Positions 17,954-27,528 of a stretch of 64,000 bases of DNA are shown in pieces. Source of the DNA: Salinisphaera sp. G21_0 (GTDB taxonomy: Bacteria; Pseudomonadota; Gammaproteobacteria; Pseudomonadales; Endozoicomonadaceae); the NCBI RefSeq assembly GCF_017744115.1, contig NZ_JAGHQW010000008.1, positions 62,001 through 126,000 on the forward strand, given 5' to 3'. Below the pieces are notes generated by a model. It was given only the letters and a program-made list of their open reading frames with translations. It was not told where the DNA came from and made no database searches. The translations under genes and the position numbers were made by a program. The stretch's first letter is position 1. Each line of letters begins with the position of its first letter.

Positions 17954-18406
17954 ATGTCCACTGAGCATCAGGCCGTAGTGGTCAAGTTGAACCAGATTCT
18001 GGAGCATGAGCTGGCAGGGGTTGTACGATACAGTCACTACAGCTTTATGGTGTTTGGCTATAGCAGGATTCCCATTGTTGGATGGTTTCGTTCAGCAGCA
18101 ACAGAAACGCTGAATCATGCCTATGAAGCGGGAGAAATGATCACTTATCTCGGTGAGCACCCATCCCTTGGCATCGGTGGGCTTTTGGAAACCTCGAAAC
18201 ATGATATTCACGACATCCTTATGGAATCTCTGGATTTTGAGAAGCAGGGGGTAAAGTACTATTACGATCTATTGGAACTTGCTGAGAAAGATAAACTGGT
18301 GGTGGTTGAAGAGTATGCCCGCCGTTTGATAGCAGATGAGGAAACTCATATAGGCGACATAGATAAAATGCTGAGGAAACCAGGCGAGATCGCCAGCGTG
18401 GTTTAG
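17954..18406 (+). CDS. ferritin-like protein (bacterioferritin family)
   Basis: This 150-residue four-helix protein has the ferritin pattern: LNQILEHELAGVVRYSHY on helix A with Glu19, ETLNHAYEAGEMITYLG on helix B, and ADEETHIGDID on helix D with Glu129 and His132. It would store iron or detoxify it with peroxide. Two differences from standard bacterioferritin are visible: the residue at the haem-ligand Met52 place is Leu, so haem binding is unlikely, and the helix-B acidic ligand is four rather than three residues before His55. ATG 17954 has GATGAGG five bases upstream; the GTG two codons earlier overlaps that site. Confidence 0.8.
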   Translation: MSTEHQAVVVKLNQILEHELAGVVRYSHYSFMVFGYSRIPIVGWFRSAATETLNHAYEAGEMITYLGEHPSLGIGGLLETSKHDIHDILMESLDFEKQGVKYYYDLLELAEKDKLVVVEEYARRLIADEETHIGDIDKMLRKPGEIASVV

Positions 18407-18560
18407 ATTGTTATGGAGTCGGCTTCTCTTTCATTAATCGCAGCCAGGGCTTGAACAGACTGGCTGCGGGTTCTTCAATGTACAAGATGACACTTGGCAA
18501 ACCCTGCGATGGCTGTGTACCCGCATGATAGCGTTTTGCCTTGCACAGTAACTGCCCACA

Positions 18561-18592
18561 TAGCCAGAAATATACGATGCCACGACTTAGCT
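18561..18592. repeat. single arm of the TAAGTAGCT palindromic repeat
   Basis: TAGCCAGAAATATACGATGC followed by CACGACTTAGCT matches the right arm of the large palindrome at 60441-60605 apart from a few changes. It overlaps the end of the DUF2237 gene, whose TAA stop lies inside it, as the large copy overlaps the end of a Nudix gene. Confidence 0.6.
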
Positions 18593-18970
18593 GATATCAA
18601 TGGCAAATTGCTTCAAAACAGTCAGTTCAATCACCTTCAGCGTATTGATATGGGTCGCCCGGATATAAACAGGAGGTGCTACATTGTTTTCCAATGCTTC
18701 TTGCCATCGTGCTGCACACAGGCACCATCGATCACCGGCCCTGAGTCCGGGAAAGTTCCATTCCTCCCGGGGGGTGATCAGGTCATTGCCCCTGGACAGC
18801 GAGTATTGCAGAAATTCATCAGTCATGTGAGCACACACCGTATGCCCCCCTTTGTCATCGGGGTGGGTATGGCAGAAACCGTCACGAAAAAAGCCGGTGA
18901 CAGGGTCCTTGCAGCAGGTTTCCAGTATAAGTCCAAGCACATTTTGTTGTTCGAAGAATGACTCGGCCAT
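18587..18970 (-). CDS. DUF2237 family protein
   Basis: The 127-residue sequence follows the DUF2237 pattern from end to end: NVLGLILETCCKDPVTGFFRDGFC, HTVCAHMTDEFLQYS, RGNDLITP, FPGLRAGDRWCLCAARWQEA and APPVYIRATH. The family is widespread in bacteria and some eukaryotes but has no settled function; the conserved Cys and His residues suggest a metal or redox role, which is inference. It is cytoplasmic, with no signal peptide. The stop codon is provided by a copy of the palindromic repeat. Confidence 0.88.
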   Translation of the reverse strand: MAESFFEQQNVLGLILETCCKDPVTGFFRDGFCHTHPDDKGGHTVCAHMTDEFLQYSLSRGNDLITPREEWNFPGLRAGDRWCLCAARWQEALENNVAPPVYIRATHINTLKVIELTVLKQFAIDIS

Positions 18971-19152
18971 TTATTTGACTCCCATATTTTGTTTATCCGA
19001 CATTATAGGATAAGAGATCCATTCTACTTTTTTTGTATTGATACCTGAAAAGTGAAGTCATTGAGTCAACATCCATGATCTCTGTCAGGATATTCTCAGA
19101 ATTTTGAACCTTTCGGTACGAAGCACTGTCGAAATACCTACATATTTTATAT

Positions 19153-20007
19153 ATGAAAAATGGTTGTTTTTCAGTCATGAGTATTGTTCTGGCAGATTCA
19201 GGTGTAAGGCTATCCTATAGTGATGCGTTCTGGTTTAAGTATGAAGGGTACCGGGAAGACACCTGTGTCGTATATTCTGCCATAAGAGCCTTTACTGACA
19301 CTGTTGCCAGAAATGTAGAATTAGCCAGAGATAACTTTGTTCAACATTTGGATGTCCATCTCGGAGAGCGTATTGCAAAGCGCATAAGTGAATGGCAGGT
19401 CTCCATTCCATTAGCGATTCCGGTAAGTCAGGGAATGTTTGATTATACTGCAGGACCTCACTTGGAAAACTCTCCCAGGGCAGAAGAGTTGTCACAATAT
19501 TTGAATTCACTTTTAAACGAAATGACATTTAAAGGTATTACACCAGAGCAATCATTTACTAAAATAAGCAAATTGTATGATCTGGCTCAGGCATTTGCAG
19601 ATGAAGCCCGTTGCCTGCCTGAAAGTTGGTATCGTTATGGCCCGCAACCCACTGCAGGATTACCCAGGTTATCCTCACCCGGCTACCCTCGTAGTGATCC
19701 TCGCCATATTCCGGAAGAAGACGTCTGCCTGAGAGAGCAACGCCTTGGTTATGCTGAAATGCTGCATCAACAAATTATTAATTCAGTGAAAATTATTTTT
19801 AAGCACATAAGTGATTTGTCACCACCATTTAATCAAACAAATACTGATCGCACAGGAGAAGATGAAATCAGGTGTGTGATGAATTTTAGAGAATATTGGT
19901 TAGGTAATAAAAAGCTGTGTGAACAATTAATGAAAAGTTGGCGTCAGGATATTAGAGAGGGAATAGAGTCTCTGGATTTTAACAAGCGAATGTTTTCCAT
20001 GGTGTAA
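19153..20007 (+). CDS. hypothetical protein, possible effector
   Basis: I do not recognise this 284-residue protein. It has mixed helix content, no signal peptide, and a Pro/Tyr/Arg-rich stretch in the middle (around residues 160-195, RYGPQPTAGLPRLSSPGYPR). Met9 (MSIVLADSG, 19177) is an alternative start; neither start has a clear ribosome binding site. The composition and lack of relatives resemble neighbouring effector-like genes, but that is context only. Confidence 0.4.
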   Translation: MKNGCFSVMSIVLADSGVRLSYSDAFWFKYEGYREDTCVVYSAIRAFTDTVARNVELARDNFVQHLDVHLGERIAKRISEWQVSIPLAIPVSQGMFDYTAGPHLENSPRAEELSQYLNSLLNEMTFKGITPEQSFTKISKLYDLAQAFADEARCLPESWYRYGPQPTAGLPRLSSPGYPRSDPRHIPEEDVCLREQRLGYAEMLHQQIINSVKIIFKHISDLSPPFNQTNTDRTGEDEIRCVMNFREYWLGNKKLCEQLMKSWRQDIREGIESLDFNKRMFSMV

Positions 20008-20152
20008 GGACAGGAAAGCAACAGCGATTTTACAAAGGCTGCATTTTTACAGAAATAGAGGAACTTTTTTTGATATAAAGGCCAGTTATTGCCGGTTATA
20101 AACTCACCTTCGTCATCACTCTGGCATTCTGATTACTCTATGTATTATTACC

Positions 20153-21079
20153 ATGAATTTATTACCCAATACAGTACATTCATTCTCAACAGTATCGTTT
20201 AAGAACCCTGAGAGTTGCCTGGTGCAACAAGGCAAACATTCAAACACTGAAACTCGCCATTCCCCGGGTAGCAGAGAGCAGATAAGGCAGGAATTGCTGG
20301 AAGCTGTGAGGGCTGGTACGTTTGGAGCCCGGCAGATAATGATGTATCCTGAGTATTCATTTCATACAAGATTCAATAAAGAGTTCGCTTATCTGGACCA
20401 TAACGATAAGTTACCAAAAGCGCCAAGGCCGGTCATCCTGATTTTGGAAGACGTGCCCTCGATATTAGGACCGGACCATGTCACCGTAGGCATTATAAAT
20501 CCCGATACGCTTGCTGCGTTTAAAAAAAATGACCGAAACATGCGCCCTGGATGATAATGCTCTCCAGCCGGATGAATTGCGTGTTAAATGCCTGCCTGAC
20601 CACAGATCACTGAAAAGTAAATTGGAGGAGCAAGCTAACTCCATCGATCAGAAATATCAGAAAACGACATCAGGACATCTGAAAAAGAATGGCACATTCA
20701 AACCGCCTGAATTCAGGGAAAAAATTGTGAAAAGTTAACACGCCATTCAGAATGGTTAACCACCGGTTATATAAAATCACAAATCAGATGCTTTTTATCT
20801 GTAAAAGAGGACATTGACAAAAGTATTACCGAGCATCTTCAGGATAAGCACCAATTAGAAGAGGTTTTTGGCATTGAGTCATTGCCCTGGATGGTTTATT
20901 CCCAGCAAAGCGGTTCTGCTGAGGTTTATTTTGAGGATGAGTTCAGTGGTCATCTGTTAGCGCATAATGAAGCCAGGCTCAGCAATTTTGCGTTTTCCCA
21001 TAATATTTCTGAAGAGACCTTCAAGCGGGTATTGAATCTTCTGCCAATGCCATTAAAAGCAAAAACCCTGAATCAATAG
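20153..21079 (+). pseudogene. one ORF broken by two compensating A-tract frameshifts
   Basis: Three consecutive frames form one product of 308 codons. It begins at ATG 20153 (MNLLPNTVHSF), changes frame at a run of eight A at 20522-20529, continues as LKKMTETCALDDNALQPDEL, changes back at six A at 20719-20724, and runs on as CEKLTRHSEWLTTGY to the TAG at 21079. The two shifts are +1 and -1, so the first and last parts are in the same frame and the total length is divisible by three. Either the gene is decayed, or both A-runs carry base-count errors. The product has no recognised domain. Confidence 0.55.
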
Positions 21080-21097
21080 GGCTTCAGTTTATTAAGT

Positions 21098-21343
21098 ATG
21101 GAAACACAAGATGCCATCGCTCAAGAGGTGCAACGACTGCAATTGAAGGGGATACTTATGAGCCTCGGCACATTAACCCAGGAAACCCTGAAATCACGTC
21201 GGGCAAAAAGAGTACTTGCGCAAAGAGGATTTGCAGTGGTCAGTCGGAAGCGCTTCAGGGGATACAATGACAAAGGCGGGATAAAAATGCAGAAAATGCT
21301 GGTACCTCTGCGGATTCGTCCAAACCATGAGACTGCTGTTTAG
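21098..21343 (+). CDS. small basic hypothetical protein
   Basis: The 81-residue product (METQDAIAQEVQRLQLKG) is basic and helical, with a cluster of Arg/Lys near the C-terminus. It lies in the same frame as the broken gene just upstream, separated from it only by a TAG and five codons, so it may be a stranded C-terminal piece of that gene and not an independent one. No family is recognised and there is no good ribosome binding site. Confidence 0.3.
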   Translation: METQDAIAQEVQRLQLKGILMSLGTLTQETLKSRRAKRVLAQRGFAVVSRKRFRGYNDKGGIKMQKMLVPLRIRPNHETAV

Positions 21344-21390
21344 CCAGTAAGGCATTGGGCCTGAATAATGGCAGGTCGTATTGCTCCGGT

Positions 21391-23493
21391 TTATGGGAAA
21401 AATTTTTCCTTCATCAGTTCTTTTTTCAAAAAATAAGGTAAATCCAAAGAAGATATTGTTCGTTTATCAAACACAGCATCCAGACGCCTCTTGCACAAAC
21501 TTTCCAGACTGAGGGGGGTTTCCTGGGGGTTGTAGCCAAATTTCTGAGTGACTGTTTGGATAACATCCGGTGCCTGACTTCTTTCCGGACAGGCACCATA
21601 GTAGAGCAGTTCAAAAGCAATTTCCCAGAACCCTCTTTGGTTGGCCCAGAACAGGGGAGTACCATCTCCAACGTTATGACTATGGACATCCGCCTTATGC
21701 CGCAACAACAACAGCACCACCCGGTAATTTCCTGCAAGAGCCGCCCTCGTCAAAGGCGTAAAATAACCAGAGGAATGGCCATGAACATCCGCCTTATGCT
21801 GCAACAATAACTGCACCACCTTGTCATGTCCTGCATAAGCCGCCCGGGTTAAAGGAGTACCCTGGGCAGAGGAATGACTATTAGCATCCGCCTTATGCTG
21901 CAACAATAGCTGCACCACCTTGTCATGCCCTGCATCCGCCGCCTGAGTCAAAGGAGTGCAAGCACCAGAGGTGTGACTATGGGCATCCGCCTTATGTTGC
22001 AACAATAACTGCACCACCTTGTAATGTCCTTTGGCCGCCGCCTGCGTCAAAGGGGCAGCATTACCCTTGGCACGACTATGAACGTCCGCCTGATGCTGCA
22101 ACAATAATTGCACGACCTGGTCATGCCCTGCCAACGCCGCTATTGTTAAGGGTGTATGTTCCCCGCAGGTATGGCTGTGAATATCGGCACCGTATTGCAA
22201 CAGCAGTTTAACAAATTCAATTCGTCCGAAATGAGCCGCCAGGGCCAGCGGGCTGAGGGGAAAGCCACTACTTTGGGCTTTGTAATCAGGATCAGCACCG
22301 GATTGCAATAGAAGTTTCGCTAACTCAATATTCCCCCGATTGATTGCCCCTCTCAGTGGTGAATAGACTCTGAGCCCACTGCCGTTTACATTATCCGCAT
22401 TATACTTCAACAGCAATTTTACGGTTTCGATATCACCATTCTCAACAGCTATTCTAAGCAGACCTCTCTGGTCAGCCGGACCTTGCCACTGTGCGCCATG
22501 TTTCAGCAACAGCTGCACCAGCTCAACATGACTATAATGGACAGCTTCGATCAGGGCATTCGACCTGAAATAGCCGCCGTAAAAGCTGTTAACGTTGGCT
22601 CCATGACTCACCAGTAGTCGGGCAATCTCAATATCTCCCTTGCTTGCTGCCCTGCACAGTGGCGACGACCATCCAGAATCATTACCATCAGCGTCGGCTC
22701 CCATAGTCAGCAACAGTCGTACGCTCTCGATATGGCCATTTTTGGTAGCCTGAGTCAGAGGCGTTACGCCTCTGCGGGCAAAGCTGTCAATATCCGCGCC
22801 ATGGGCCAGCAACAGGCTTATCGCCTTGACCTGCCCCATTCTGGCAGCCTGGGTCAGGGGAGTCCGCCAACCAACGGTATTGCCGTTAATATCCGCCCGG
22901 TGATCAAGCAACAGCTGCATAAGTTCAATGTTACCCCGGGCCGCAGCCGTGGCCAGTGGCGTCATGCCTTTGGCATCCCTGTGGTTAACATCTGCCCCGG
23001 ACTTCAGCAGTAACCTCGCAATGTCAACTGACCCATGCATGGCGGCCCGGGTTAATGGGGTAAAACCCTCTCTGCCGGGGAATCTGCGGGCTTTACGCTG
23101 CTTCCGCAAGCCTTCGTTGCGGCCATCAACCTCGGTGCCATTTTGCAGCAGCCATGCCACCATTTTGATATCCCCGCACTCAACTGCGCAATTCAGCGGG
23201 ACCCTGCTGGTAGCGCCGGTGCAGTGTACGACTTCATCACTGTTGTCGCCGGTTCCAGCAGCCAGGCCGTCCGTCTTGACTGCGGTTTGCACGCTCACAG
23301 AACGATTATGACCATGGGGGGGCTGTAACCCGGTGCTGCCGAATACGCCCGGATCGTCGGGTCCAGAGCTACGGGGAATCTGGTTGACATATGTGGGTGA
23401 ATCAGTGTCGTCTATATTATCCGAAGTTTCTGAGGCTCCAGCAGCACCGGCTTGTAGCAAGGCTGGGTAACCACCGGCATTAAGTGGTTGCAT
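21391..23493 (-). CDS. ankyrin-repeat protein with C-terminal SOCS-box-like motif (ASB-like)
   Basis: After a low-complexity N-terminus (~90 residues, no signal peptide), residues ~95-640 hold about 16 ankyrin repeats of ~33 residues (TPLTRAAYAGHDKVVQLLLQ type). The last 42 residues read PLSLESLCKRRLDAVFDKR then SSLDLPYFLKKELMKE. This fits a SOCS box: the Elongin B/C motif (S/T/P)-L-x3-C-x3-(A/I/L/V) is matched exactly by residues 662-671, and LDLP at 683-686 resembles the Cul5-box LPLP. In animal ASB proteins the ankyrin part binds a substrate and the SOCS box recruits an Elongin-Cullin5 ubiquitin ligase. A bacterial mimic would redirect host ubiquitination. The ankyrin call is certain; the SOCS call is strong by motif but unproven. 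Confidence 0.85.
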   Translation of the reverse strand: MQPLNAGGYPALLQAGAAGASETSDNIDDTDSPTYVNQIPRSSGPDDPGVFGSTGLQPPHGHNRSVSVQTAVKTDGLAAGTGDNSDEVVHCTGATSRVPLNCAVECGDIKMVAWLLQNGTEVDGRNEGLRKQRKARRFPGREGFTPLTRAAMHGSVDIARLLLKSGADVNHRDAKGMTPLATAAARGNIELMQLLLDHRADINGNTVGWRTPLTQAARMGQVKAISLLLAHGADIDSFARRGVTPLTQATKNGHIESVRLLLTMGADADGNDSGWSSPLCRAASKGDIEIARLLVSHGANVNSFYGGYFRSNALIEAVHYSHVELVQLLLKHGAQWQGPADQRGLLRIAVENGDIETVKLLLKYNADNVNGSGLRVYSPLRGAINRGNIELAKLLLQSGADPDYKAQSSGFPLSPLALAAHFGRIEFVKLLLQYGADIHSHTCGEHTPLTIAALAGHDQVVQLLLQHQADVHSRAKGNAAPLTQAAAKGHYKVVQLLLQHKADAHSHTSGACTPLTQAADAGHDKVVQLLLQHKADANSHSSAQGTPLTRAAYAGHDKVVQLLLQHKADVHGHSSGYFTPLTRAALAGNYRVVLLLLRHKADVHSHNVGDGTPLFWANQRGFWEIAFELLYYGACPERSQAPDVIQTVTQKFGYNPQETPLSLESLCKRRLDAVFDKRTISSLDLPYFLKKELMKEKFFP

Positions 23494-23826
23494 GGTAACT
23501 TGTCATGTGTCCTGATAGGTGTCAGGTTGCTTAGAACAATAACCATGGAAATAAGTTCCGGCCAGGAGGCTGACCGAGAATAGCGCCCGAAGCGAGGATG
23601 GCAGAAAATTGAGGATAAAAATTCGGTTTTGTGAGGTGAATAGCGGGGCTATTTGCCGAACAAAAGCGAATTTTTAGACCAATTTGCAGCCACCGCAGTA
23701 GGGCAGTCTATTCTCGGTCAGCCTCCTGGTTACCCGCAGTCGGTGGTTTTTGCCCTGATGTGTCAGAAAAAATGATCTCATTTGTTCAGCTACTTATTAT
23801 TGGACATGGACCTTCTGATGATAGAT
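23494..23826. other. intergenic region holding the MITE-like element
   Basis: No gene is seen. Apart from the inverted-repeat element at 23562-23729, the sequence has no recognisable structure. Confidence 0.6.
23562..23729. mobile_element. MITE-like element with perfect 22-bp terminal inverted repeats
   Basis: The element begins CCAGGAGGCTGACCGAGAAT and ends with the exact reverse complement (ATTCTCGGTCAGCCTCCTGG), the match running 22 bases. It is 168 bp, has no coding capacity, and a second, internally deleted copy lies at 11986-12063. No clear target-site duplication is visible. A transposase with matching ends elsewhere in the genome is expected. Confidence 0.7.
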
Positions 23827-26800
23827 TCAACGGGATTCAGGGTTATGATTAGCGATTAGCTGATAAATTTCCGGGCCATTTTTCTCTTTAGCCAGATTGA
23901 TAACTTCGCTATCAATTTTGATGTCAGGGTGTAAAAGTAAACACCTGATACAATCTGATGCGCCTGCAAATACTGCCAGCATCAAAGCCGTATAGCCGTC
24001 ATTTTTTTTTGCATTGATTGACGGATCACCCTGTTCAATCAATACCTGAACGCAGTCGACATCACCGTTTCTTGCTGAAGACATTAATGGTGTCCAGCCA
24101 TTCTTTTCAGGCAGGTCTGATTTAATTCCCGGGTGTTTCATAAGCACCTTCAGACAGTCCAATCGCCCCTTACTTGCTGCGTATAATATTGCAGTCCAAC
24201 CTGCATCCGATTGCGCATTCGGGTCGATTTTTTCCTGTGTCAGAAGCTCTTCCAGGCACTTCGTTTGCCCATTTTCTGCAGCATGCATGAGTGCTGTTTT
24301 GCCTATATCATCCCTCTTGTTCACCTCAATGACTTTCCTTGCCAGAATTGCTTTGAGGCAATCAATCTGGCCATTTTTTGCGGCCACCATTGCCAGTGTT
24401 AACCCTTTTGTGGTGCGAACATGGATCAATGCTTCGGCAAAATCCAGCAGTTCAGTCAGTAATCTCAAATCACCACTGATTATTGCATTCAGGATCTGTT
24501 GAAATTTTTGCCATGGTTGACACTCTGCTAAATTATTGGCCTTCGCATTCTGTAATGCGGTTTTACCGAAAAAATTTATTGTATTGATGTCTATATTGGG
24601 TTGTTTTAGTAATAACGTGGCACAACGTTCATCCTTTCCATCTGCCGCCAGCATCAAAGCCGTAAAGCCTCCATTTTGTTTTGCATTGATCGACGAAGGA
24701 TCATGTAGAAGCAACGCCTCAACACAGTCCCCATGACCGTATTTTGCTGCCAACATTAATGCCGTCCAGCCAAGACTGTCAGTCAGTTTTGCGTCAATTC
24801 CCTGTTTTTTCAGCAGCGCCAGCAAACAGTCCGTTTTACCGTGTCTTGCTGCGTTCATTAATGCGGTCCAACCGACACTGTCCCACTCATTCAATTCGAT
24901 GTCTTTATGTGTCAAAAGTAATATCAGGCTGTTCGTGTGACCGAGTTTTGCCGCCAGCATGAGCGCAGTAACACCCCAATTGGCCTGACAATTCACATCA
25001 ATATTTTTGTGTGCCAGAAGTAGTTGCACGGACTCCGTGAGCCCATTTTTTGCAGCTATGATGAGAGCCGTCTCGTTGTTATTGTTCCGCTTGTTAACGT
25101 CAATTCCTTTCTGTTCCAGAAGTAGTTCCAGGCTCTTCGTTTGCCCATTTTCTGCAGCATGTATGAGTGCAGTATCGCCGTCATTATCTGTGTCGTCCAC
25201 GTCAATGATTTTTTTCTCCAGAATTGCTTTCAGGCAATAAATATTGCCATGTTTTGCAGCCAGCATTACCAGCGTTTCCCCAAATCTATTACGCAGATGA
25301 ATCCATGCATTGTTATCTTTTTTATTGGTTGTATTGATGCCGCTATCGGATTTCTGGAATAAAAACGAGACGCAGCGTTCATTCCCTCCAATTACCGCCA
25401 GCATCAACGCTGTATAGCCTGCCTTGTTTTGTTCATCGATGGACGACGCACCATGGTCAAACAATTCCAATACGCAGTCCCCATGACCGTATCTCGCTGC
25501 CGACATTAATGGCGACCAGCAATTCTTGCTACGCAGCCCTACATTAATTTTTTGCTGTGTCAGAAGTGCTTTCAGGCACTCCAATCGCCCATTTGATGCA
25601 GCCAGAATAAGTGCGGTATAGCCATTCTTGTCCTGCAAGTTCACTTTAATTTCTTTCATTGCCAGAAGTAGTTTCAGGTGCTCTGTTTTTCCATATTTTG
25701 CAGCTATCATTAACAGCGTTTGACCTTTTTCATTTTTTGAGTTTAAGTCAATAACAGGGCGTTTACAGAGTATTTTAAATTTTTCTGAGTCAGACTGTAC
25801 CGTGGAAAACAAGACTTTCTGGTATTCAGTTTTAATAAAACTGGTTGGACTCTTGTGTAAACCATGTTTTAGTAAAAAATCAATGATACCAACCTCTTTT
25901 AGTTTAAATGCTCGATGTAATAAGTCGGTAAAGAAAGCACTGGCGTGCTTTTTAAGAGATCCCACAGGCAGATGCAGTAAAAGACCGGTTGGCCCTGCTT
26001 CATCATTGTTCAGGGTATTAATGATTTTTTCTAACATGATCTCCTTTATTTGAGGGTCAGATTTAACCATTGCGTCCCATTTTTTAGATGCAGTTTTATC
26101 AAAGAAAAACTCAAAAAAGTCACTTGATTTATTGGAGTTGTTCAAAGCATATTGAAAAAGATTGAAACGTGCTTCATTCGACAAGCTATAAAAATCAACT
26201 GTTTTTAAATGGCTCAGAGTCAGTGTCTGATGGTTCTCCCAATCCAGGTTGCAGCTGGCACCTTGTATAAGAGGGGTCTCTGATTTAAAGACCCAAAAAT
26301 AAAGATTATCCTTCGAGCCAATGTAGGAAAGTGGTGATTCATCCTTATCTTTGTCTTTATCTTTATTTTTCTTCGAAAAAAGCCGGGAAGAAGCTTCGTT
26401 ATTTTTCTTGCCAACCATAGTGAGCACGTTTGCGGTAGGAGTATGATTCAAATAATTATCGATTAACCATACCTGCAATCGCTCCCGACTCTCTGAAAAT
26501 TCATAGCTCCCATCAACGCAGGGTTTGATGATTGTCCATAGGCTAAGCCTGTTTTTATTGCTGGTTTTGAACCGAAGATTTACTGGGGTTATAAAATCCA
26601 CGTTAATTCCTTCAGTGATTTCATCCTCCAATTCTGAGGTGAGAACAGGACGGGTTAGCCAGTCTTCCTTATTTCGCTTTTTTAAAGAGTATACTAAGTC
26701 CTGGTAAAACACATCTGTCATTTTGTTGAGTATTTCGAACTCTGGCATCAGGGATGGCAGGATAAGTTCGAATCGGTTAAGCATTTCAATCTTATCATTG

Positions 26801-27528
26801 ATCTTTACATTGTGATCATGATCTTTTAGGGGGTCCAAACCAAACTGTTTACAGACTAAATTGTAAAGCTCGTTGTACGTGTGTACTTCATTACCTAATA
26901 CAAATACATTCTTATCAATGGCACGCTCTTTTATCAGGAATAATTTAATGCCATAATCCAGTAACCCGTGTCGAATCTGCTGAAGAACCTTTTGTGGGTC
27001 GCGGGAGTTCTCGATGCTGGTATATGCACCTTGAATACGGGTACCATTGCCCCCAAGACAATAGTCTATCCCTGAAAGAAACTCATGAAACAAAGCGCAA
27101 AAACTGTCTCTATTGAAAGACAACTTATCAGCATTACCAGGATTTTCCGCTTCCAGCTCAAGAAACCGCTCAGTTCGATGAATGATATTATGGAGATAAT
27201 AACGAGTATCCGTGAATGATACCAGGCTCTGAGGTTTTTTATCATCATTTTTCAGATCATCTGAAATCTTTGAGTGAAAGGTATCAATTTGATCATCAAA
27301 TTCGTTGCTGATTAAACGCTGTGTCAAAAGCTTCAGCTTGCCAATGTCAGTCATAAACTGAGTTTTCATTTTGCTGTAGACTTCAGGTTCATCCTCTTTA
27401 ACTTTTGCTAGCGTTCTAAAACTTCCGTTAGGGAAAGCAATGTAATCAGTTATTTTCTTATTCAGTTTTTCAGTGCTTTCTGAGAGTAATGGCTTCTGGA
27501 ATAAAGCAGAGTGATGTTTTGGTATCAT
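23827..27528 (-). CDS. large ankyrin-repeat protein
   Basis: Of 1233 residues, the first ~590 form a helical region I do not recognise, with a Lys/Asp-rich stretch KKNKDKDKDKDE near residue 390. Residues ~600-1215 contain about 17 ankyrin repeats of the type GYTALMLAAKYGHGDCVEALL, arranged as two blocks split by an irregular segment near residues 1010-1050. Some repeats of the second block closely echo ones in the first (HAAENGQTK-LEELL and HAAENGQTKSLELL), which suggests internal duplication. CAGGAA eight bases before the ATG supports the start. No signal peptide or SOCS-like end is seen. A host-directed binding role is inferred from the repeats and setting. Confidence 0.85.
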   Translation of the reverse strand: MIPKHHSALFQKPLLSESTEKLNKKITDYIAFPNGSFRTLAKVKEDEPEVYSKMKTQFMTDIGKLKLLTQRLISNEFDDQIDTFHSKISDDLKNDDKKPQSLVSFTDTRYYLHNIIHRTERFLELEAENPGNADKLSFNRDSFCALFHEFLSGIDYCLGGNGTRIQGAYTSIENSRDPQKVLQQIRHGLLDYGIKLFLIKERAIDKNVFVLGNEVHTYNELYNLVCKQFGLDPLKDHDHNVKINDKIEMLNRFELILPSLMPEFEILNKMTDVFYQDLVYSLKKRNKEDWLTRPVLTSELEDEITEGINVDFITPVNLRFKTSNKNRLSLWTIIKPCVDGSYEFSESRERLQVWLIDNYLNHTPTANVLTMVGKKNNEASSRLFSKKNKDKDKDKDESPLSYIGSKDNLYFWVFKSETPLIQGASCNLDWENHQTLTLSHLKTVDFYSLSNEARFNLFQYALNNSNKSSDFFEFFFDKTASKKWDAMVKSDPQIKEIMLEKIINTLNNDEAGPTGLLLHLPVGSLKKHASAFFTDLLHRAFKLKEVGIIDFLLKHGLHKSPTSFIKTEYQKVLFSTVQSDSEKFKILCKRPVIDLNSKNEKGQTLLMIAAKYGKTEHLKLLLAMKEIKVNLQDKNGYTALILAASNGRLECLKALLTQQKINVGLRSKNCWSPLMSAARYGHGDCVLELFDHGASSIDEQNKAGYTALMLAVIGGNERCVSFLFQKSDSGINTTNKKDNNAWIHLRNRFGETLVMLAAKHGNIYCLKAILEKKIIDVDDTDNDGDTALIHAAENGQTKSLELLLEQKGIDVNKRNNNNETALIIAAKNGLTESVQLLLAHKNIDVNCQANWGVTALMLAAKLGHTNSLILLLTHKDIELNEWDSVGWTALMNAARHGKTDCLLALLKKQGIDAKLTDSLGWTALMLAAKYGHGDCVEALLLHDPSSINAKQNGGFTALMLAADGKDERCATLLLKQPNIDINTINFFGKTALQNAKANNLAECQPWQKFQQILNAIISGDLRLLTELLDFAEALIHVRTTKGLTLAMVAAKNGQIDCLKAILARKVIEVNKRDDIGKTALMHAAENGQTKCLEELLTQEKIDPNAQSDAGWTAILYAASKGRLDCLKVLMKHPGIKSDLPEKNGWTPLMSSARNGDVDCVQVLIEQGDPSINAKKNDGYTALMLAVFAGASDCIRCLLLHPDIKIDSEVINLAKEKNGPEIYQLIANHNPESR

